Below are positions 7,367-10,466 of a DNA stretch of 10,466 bases, piece by piece. The notes under the pieces were generated by a model, which was given only the letters and a program-made list of their open reading frames with translations, did no database searches and was not told the origin of the DNA. How positions within the stretch are numbered: position 1 is the first letter of the stretch; every line of letters begins with the position of its first letter. Source of the DNA: Nitrospinae bacterium RIFCSPLOWO2_12_39_16 (lineage in GTDB: Bacteria > Nitrospinota > Nitrospinia > UBA9942); assembly GCA_001805005.1 (NCBI GenBank), contig MHDO01000137.1:1-10466 (forward strand). Reading direction: 5' to 3'. The translations under genes were made by a program, and so were the position numbers.

Positions 7367-7881
7367 TTTCCCCCCAACATTTTTTCAAAAAACTCTATAC
7401 TATCCTTGGTATCCCATGTCCTTGCCCCCGAAGCCTTGTTTATCACATCTCCATTCGGGTCTATAAGATATGTGGCTGGTATCCCCATAACACCGTATGC
7501 TGCAGCCACCTCACTATCTCTGTCCAGCAAGACAGTAAATGTAAGTTTATTTTCTTTTACAAACCTCTTGACAACCTCAGCACCACCCTTGTCTATAGAG
7601 ACCGCCAGCATTTCAAAATTCTTTTTTGATTTAAGCTTTTGATAGAGTCTCTCCATAGACGGCATTTCATCTATGCAGGGACCACACCATGTTGCCCAGA
7701 AATTCAAGAATATATATTTACCTCTGAAATCTTTTAAAGATAACTTTTTATTATCCATTGTCATAAGGGTAAAATCGGGTGCAGACAGTTTATCTTCTTT
7801 TTCTGCACTGCCTATGCCTGCAAAGGCTGAAATTACCAAAATAATTAATACAACAGGGATTGTAATAAACCTTAGGTTCAT
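7363..7881 (-). CDS. TlpA-family thioredoxin-fold thiol:disulfide protein
   Basis: This 172-residue protein has an N-terminal hydrophobic segment (about 5-22) that is either a signal peptide ending near GSA (about residue 26) or an anchor, so the thioredoxin domain is periplasmic. The domain begins APDFTLMTMDNKKLSLKDF, as in the AhpC/TSA and TlpA/ResA group. The active site is FWATWCGPC with C66 and C69, and the cis-proline is P135 in GIPATYLID. The spacing is that of a complete single-domain protein. Family members mostly reduce periplasmic disulfides, for example in cytochrome or copper-site maturation. Here it may protect or reduce cysteines under copper stress, which is inference from its neighbours. 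GAGGAG lies 8 nt before the ATG. The gene starts 39 bp after the anti-sigma gene and overlaps the beta-barrel gene by 4 nt. Confidence 0.9.
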   Translation of the reverse strand: MNLRFITIPVVLIILVISAFAGIGSAEKEDKLSAPDFTLMTMDNKKLSLKDFRGKYIFLNFWATWCGPCIDEMPSMERLYQKLKSKKNFEMLAVSIDKGGAEVVKRFVKENKLTFTVLLDRDSEVAAAYGVMGIPATYLIDPNGDVINKASGARTWDTKDSIEFFEKMLGGK

Positions 7882-7920
7882 TCCTTCATCTCCTCTCTTT
7901 TCTCCTCCTTATTTATAGTG

Positions 7921-8685
7921 TCAATTGTGCTGAGATGACACTATTTTTTTCATTTCATCTTCAGCTATATCTCCAACAATTATGCAATATACTCCGTCCT
8001 TTTTCCAGTAGGCATAATTTATATCGTTCAGTTTGCCTCTCTTTATATCTCCTCCCTGTCCATTCCTAAACTCTTTGCTCTGAAAATAAGAGAGCATCCT
8101 TTTCCCATCCCCCATAACCATATGAGCAACAGTAACACCTTTTATATTGCATACATCACCTTTTATAAATTTGAATCCTTCAGGAAAATAGGTAGGGATA
8201 AATGCCTTGATACCCATAGTGTTTTCTATCTTCTGACTGAGCTCATGTTCTGTCTTGCACAAATAGTCTCTATGCCCTTCTGTCATGCATTTCTGATGTT
8301 CAAGGACATACAATTTCACAGGTGAAGAGGTTGTATCTGATATGCTTATGAAGATTAACAGCAGTATTGATGCGGCAAGTGCCATCCCCTTGTAAAGAAG
8401 AGTATTTCTTCTCCTGAATGTCTTAATATAATAGACACCACCCCTGCCCTTCTCACCAGCCTCTTCATAGACCCTGCTCAAAATTCTCTCCTTTTCTCTA
8501 TTGTCAGGGAATATCTTTGGCAGTAATGATTTTAAGGTATGCTTTGTAGATTTTAAAGCCTGAATCTCATTCTGGCACAAATCACATGAGACAATATGTC
8601 TCTCCAACTCATCTAATTCTGATGGAGAGAGTTCATTATCTATATATGCCGAGAGTTTATCTGTAAATTGTGAACATTTATCCAT
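7921..8685 (-). CDS. Membrane-spanning zinc-finger (zf-HC2) anti-sigma factor
   Basis: The 254-residue product begins with a cytoplasmic zinc-binding anti-sigma domain: LSAYIDNELSPSELDELERHIVSCDLC, with H30, C34 and C37 forming His-x3-Cys-x2-Cys and C4 as a possible fourth ligand. A basic stretch (FRRR at 90-93) precedes one membrane segment at about 99-116, so residues 117-254 are periplasmic. That part resembles the sensory C-terminal region of other transmembrane anti-sigma factors (YFPEGFKFIKGDVC, then GVTVAHMVMGDGKRM). It contains a dense Cys/His/Met cluster: H130, C133, M134, H138, C143 and H147. Such proteins hold an ECF sigma factor inactive until a periplasmic signal arrives. No sigma gene adjoins it in this window, which is unusual. 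AGGCAGG lies just upstream of the ATG. It is the first gene of the efflux cluster, so it may control it. Metal sensing is inferred and not shown. Confidence 0.85.
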   Translation of the reverse strand: MDKCSQFTDKLSAYIDNELSPSELDELERHIVSCDLCQNEIQALKSTKHTLKSLLPKIFPDNREKERILSRVYEEAGEKGRGGVYYIKTFRRRNTLLYKGMALAASILLLIFISISDTTSSPVKLYVLEHQKCMTEGHRDYLCKTEHELSQKIENTMGIKAFIPTYFPEGFKFIKGDVCNIKGVTVAHMVMGDGKRMLSYFQSKEFRNGQGGDIKRGKLNDINYAYWKKDGVYCIIVGDIAEDEMKKIVSSQHN

Positions 8686-8716
8686 TTTTTACCTGCCTAT
8701 ATTTGTTGCTTCTTAC

Positions 8717-8749
8717 ATTATATAACAAATGATTTTCTGAAAAAGTTCC
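8717..8749 (-). promoter_or_regulatory. Candidate promoter of the efflux operon
   Basis: On the minus strand GGAACTT (8749-8743) is followed after 16 nt by GTTATA (8726-8721). GGAACTT matches the -35 element known for sigma-E-like ECF promoters; the -10 is only a loose match. A housekeeping -10 TATAAT (8722-8717) overlaps it, but the sequence 17 nt upstream of that (CTTTTT) is a poor -35. Either reading puts the transcript start near 8710, about 25 nt ahead of the anti-sigma ATG. A 7-bp inverted repeat, ATTTGTT (8701-8707) and AACAAAT (8724-8730), brackets the -10 and start site and could be an operator. Confidence 0.4.
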
Positions 8750-8780
8750 ATTAATTTTAGATTTAATTATAAAAATTAGC

Positions 8781-8844
8781 CACAGAGTTCACGGAGAACA
8801 CAGAGACAGATAACAATGAAACAATGGAACAATTGAGCAATAAA
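8781..8844. repeat. Two adjoining short-period arrays upstream of the efflux operon
   Basis: Plus strand 8781-8807 is three 9-bp units: CACAGAGTT, CACGGAGAA, CACAGAGAC. Then 8813-8844 is four 8-bp units that decay along the array: ACAATGAA, ACAATGGA, ACAATTGA, GCAATAAA. Neither has a visible inverted partner. They fill much of the 211-bp gap between the cyclase stop and the anti-sigma start, upstream of the candidate promoter. The rest of the gap is AT-rich with no open frame of note and no convincing terminator for the cyclase gene. Confidence 0.65.
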
Positions 8845-8896
8845 AGAAAGGAATTGAAATTATTAGAACGAGGATAATATTAAGATTGTCTAAGTA

Positions 8897-10348
8897 TCAA
8901 TAGGACAATAGTGTAAATAGCCTTTTCCAGTTATCCTGTCCATCTGCTATCTCTGCCCCAATCTGGTATCTGTTATCCTGAATTCTTCTCACATGGGCAA
9001 CCTTAATGGAAAAAGTTTCAGGAATATAAACATCAGAACCAAGAATTATCTTGCAGAAATATATATTATCAGCCTTTATATCATACTCTATCTCACCCTT
9101 AAATCCTGTTTTGCTGATGTCTTTTACTGTACATATCTTCCAGATTTTATCATCTATTTTAATCTCAATATATTGAATCTGGTTTGTTCCCTTGGCAATC
9201 TTCAGTGCTGTTCTGTATCTGCTGCTTATCCTTTTTTCATCTATATCTATAGCAGACAGATTATTCAGTATTCTGTTAATTACTCTGTTACGGCCCATTT
9301 CTTTACCAATATAAAGAAATTTATCCGCCATGGCAATTATCTCCTCTACTGTCTTTCCATCTTCAGGATAACTGGCTACACCGGCTGTTATAGTTATTCT
9401 ATCCGACCTGCTGCCAATATCTAAAATAATCTCTCCCTCCACCATATTCCTGAGTTTTTCAGCACTCAGTGTAGCCCCATTTTTATCAGTTCCTGGCAGA
9501 AGTATTGCAAATTCTTCACCCCCATATCGGCTGACAACATCACCCTGCCTTACATTAGGCTCTAAGAGTAATGCCACTTTTTTGAGCACCTTATCTCCCA
9601 ATAGATGTCCATAGGTATCGTTAAAATATTTAAAATGGTCAATATCTATCATAATTATTGAGAAAATACCGCCATATCGTTCTACCTTACTATGCTCTTG
9701 ATGAGCGCTCTCAATAAAATATTTTCTTGTATGCAGCCTTGTCAGATAGTCAAACATGGATTCCTTCTGCACCTTCTCATAAATCCTCCCTCTCCCGATG
9801 GCATTAGCTACATTTTCTGCTATAGCATTAAAGAAATACTTATCAGTTTCCCTAAAGGCATTGATCTCTTTTTTATGTATATTTAAAACACCTATTATTT
9901 TGCTATCGCTTAACTTCAACGGTACGGACATAAAGGAACCTATATCAGATACTTTCCCTTTATAATAGAGAAATCTATCATCCCTACTTACATCCTGTAT
10001 AAGGATAGCTTCACCTTTTTGAGCCACAATACCTGAAATCCCTTCCCCAAGTCTAAATGTTACATCCTTTACTGCCTCATAGGTAACATCATTTGCATTC
10101 CATATCTTAAGTTCATTAGACTCTTCATCTATCAGCATAAAACAGAAATCCTCTATCTTTAGAGAATCTTTTAAAAAACCTATAGTTTTACCAAAAAGAT
10201 CATTTAACTGAAGGGAGAGATTGAAGTTTTTACTCAAAGTATATAGTATATAGAGCTCAAAGAACCGTTCTTTTAATGCCTCACTCTCTTCTTGGGCAGA
10301 AATAAACAGATGATAATCATTCCCTGATTTTAAATTTTCTACATCCAT
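8897..10348 (-). CDS. GAF-GGDEF-PilZ diguanylate cyclase
   Basis: This 483-residue cytoplasmic enzyme is predicted to make cyclic di-GMP from two GTP. Residues about 28-190 form a GAF sensor domain (GEGISGIVAQ at 101-110, FMSVPLKL, IIGVLNIHKK). Residues about 195-358 are a GGDEF domain with the intact active-site signature GGEEF at 276-280, metal-binding D235 in MIDIDHFK, NDTYGH at 243-248, and a product-inhibition I-site RQGD at 267-270 placed five residues before GGEEF. The C-terminal PilZ domain (about 370-483) keeps both cyclic-di-GMP-binding motifs, RISSR at 373-377 and DISKTG at 410-415. The protein may therefore both make and bind the messenger. No transmembrane segment is visible. ATG at 10348 is preceded by GGAG with a 7-nt spacer. 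It has its own leader and is 211 bp from the efflux cluster, so co-regulation is not implied. The GAF ligand is unknown. Confidence 0.92.
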   Translation of the reverse strand: MDVENLKSGNDYHLFISAQEESEALKERFFELYILYTLSKNFNLSLQLNDLFGKTIGFLKDSLKIEDFCFMLIDEESNELKIWNANDVTYEAVKDVTFRLGEGISGIVAQKGEAILIQDVSRDDRFLYYKGKVSDIGSFMSVPLKLSDSKIIGVLNIHKKEINAFRETDKYFFNAIAENVANAIGRGRIYEKVQKESMFDYLTRLHTRKYFIESAHQEHSKVERYGGIFSIIMIDIDHFKYFNDTYGHLLGDKVLKKVALLLEPNVRQGDVVSRYGGEEFAILLPGTDKNGATLSAEKLRNMVEGEIILDIGSRSDRITITAGVASYPEDGKTVEEIIAMADKFLYIGKEMGRNRVINRILNNLSAIDIDEKRISSRYRTALKIAKGTNQIQYIEIKIDDKIWKICTVKDISKTGFKGEIEYDIKADNIYFCKIILGSDVYIPETFSIKVAHVRRIQDNRYQIGAEIADGQDNWKRLFTLLSY

Positions 10349-10374
10349 AGGACTTCTCCATAATTAGTTACTTT

Positions 10375-10383
10375 TTTATACCA
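10375..10383 (-). promoter_or_regulatory. Candidate extended -10 promoter of the cyclase gene
   Basis: The minus strand reads TGGTATAAA, an extended -10 (TG-n-TATAAA) with no good -35. It would start transcription near 10368, giving a leader of about 20 nt that contains the GGAG ribosome binding site. A second TGGTATGAT lies farther upstream, near 10430. The leader is so AT-rich that either may be chance. Confidence 0.35.
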
Positions 10384-10435
10384 CAATTGAATAAAAAATA
10401 AAAGGAAAAAATCACACCCCAAAAATCATACCAAC

Positions 10436-10462
10436 TTTTAATATTATCGGTTAATATTAAAA
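10436..10462. repeat. Perfect AT-only inverted repeat upstream of the cyclase gene
   Basis: TTTTAATATTA (10436-10446) and TAATATTAAAA (10452-10462) are exact reverse complements separated by TCGGT. It could be an operator for a dimeric regulator, or the terminator of a gene beyond the window edge. The arms hold no G or C, so the RNA stem would be weak. Confidence 0.5.
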
Positions 10463-10466
10463 TCTT

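Noticed and set aside
8686..8896. A missing or decayed ECF sigma gene upstream of the anti-sigma gene
   Set aside because: The gap is 211 bp, much of it short-period repeats, with no frame resembling sigma regions 2 or 4.
8993..9424. Plus-strand open frame of 143 codons inside the cyclase gene
   Set aside because: It lies wholly opposite the GGDEF and PilZ coding region, whose motifs are intact. No ribosome binding site or domain supports it.

Overview
The window reads as chromosome of a diderm (Gram-negative) bacterium with moderately AT-rich DNA. It encodes outer-membrane proteins, a tripartite envelope-spanning pump and Sec signal peptides. Codon use (many ATA, AGA and AGG codons) and the abundance of short-period intergenic repeats remind me of Nitrospirota, deltaproteobacterial or similar sediment and groundwater lineages. 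That placement is a low-confidence impression, not an identification. Every supported gene lies on the minus strand, so transcription runs from high to low coordinates.

In transcription order: (1) 10466-8897 holds a GAF-GGDEF-PilZ diguanylate cyclase with its own leader. (2) 8896-8686 is an intergenic region with short-period repeats and a plausible promoter. (3) 8685-770 is a compact six-gene cluster: a membrane-spanning zinc-finger anti-sigma factor, a TlpA-type thioredoxin, a small exported beta-barrel protein of unknown role, a TolC-family outer-membrane channel (CusC-like), a CusB-type periplasmic adaptor and a CusA-type RND pump. (4) 670-1 is the start of a multi-pass membrane protein that resembles O-antigen ligase/polymerase proteins and runs off the window edge.

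The cluster is best explained as a Cu(I)/Ag(I) export operon. The pump keeps the methionine triad (M568, M618, M667) and the proton-relay residues (D405, E934, K977) known from E. coli CusA. The adaptor has a methionine-rich CusB-type N-terminal metal-binding segment. The anti-sigma factor probably signals envelope or metal stress to an ECF sigma factor, but no sigma gene lies beside it here. TlpA and the beta-barrel protein probably act in the periplasm and outer membrane in the same response. No CusF-like chaperone and no CusRS system is visible.

The most unusual property is not a gene. Different short-period arrays, mostly 7-bp units and often an array followed by an inverted array, sit at several gene boundaries of the cluster. 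They enter coding sequence: they encode much of the signal peptides of two adjacent exported proteins, the C-terminal tail of the adaptor and the stop codon of the channel gene, and they run to within 2 nt of the pump start codon.
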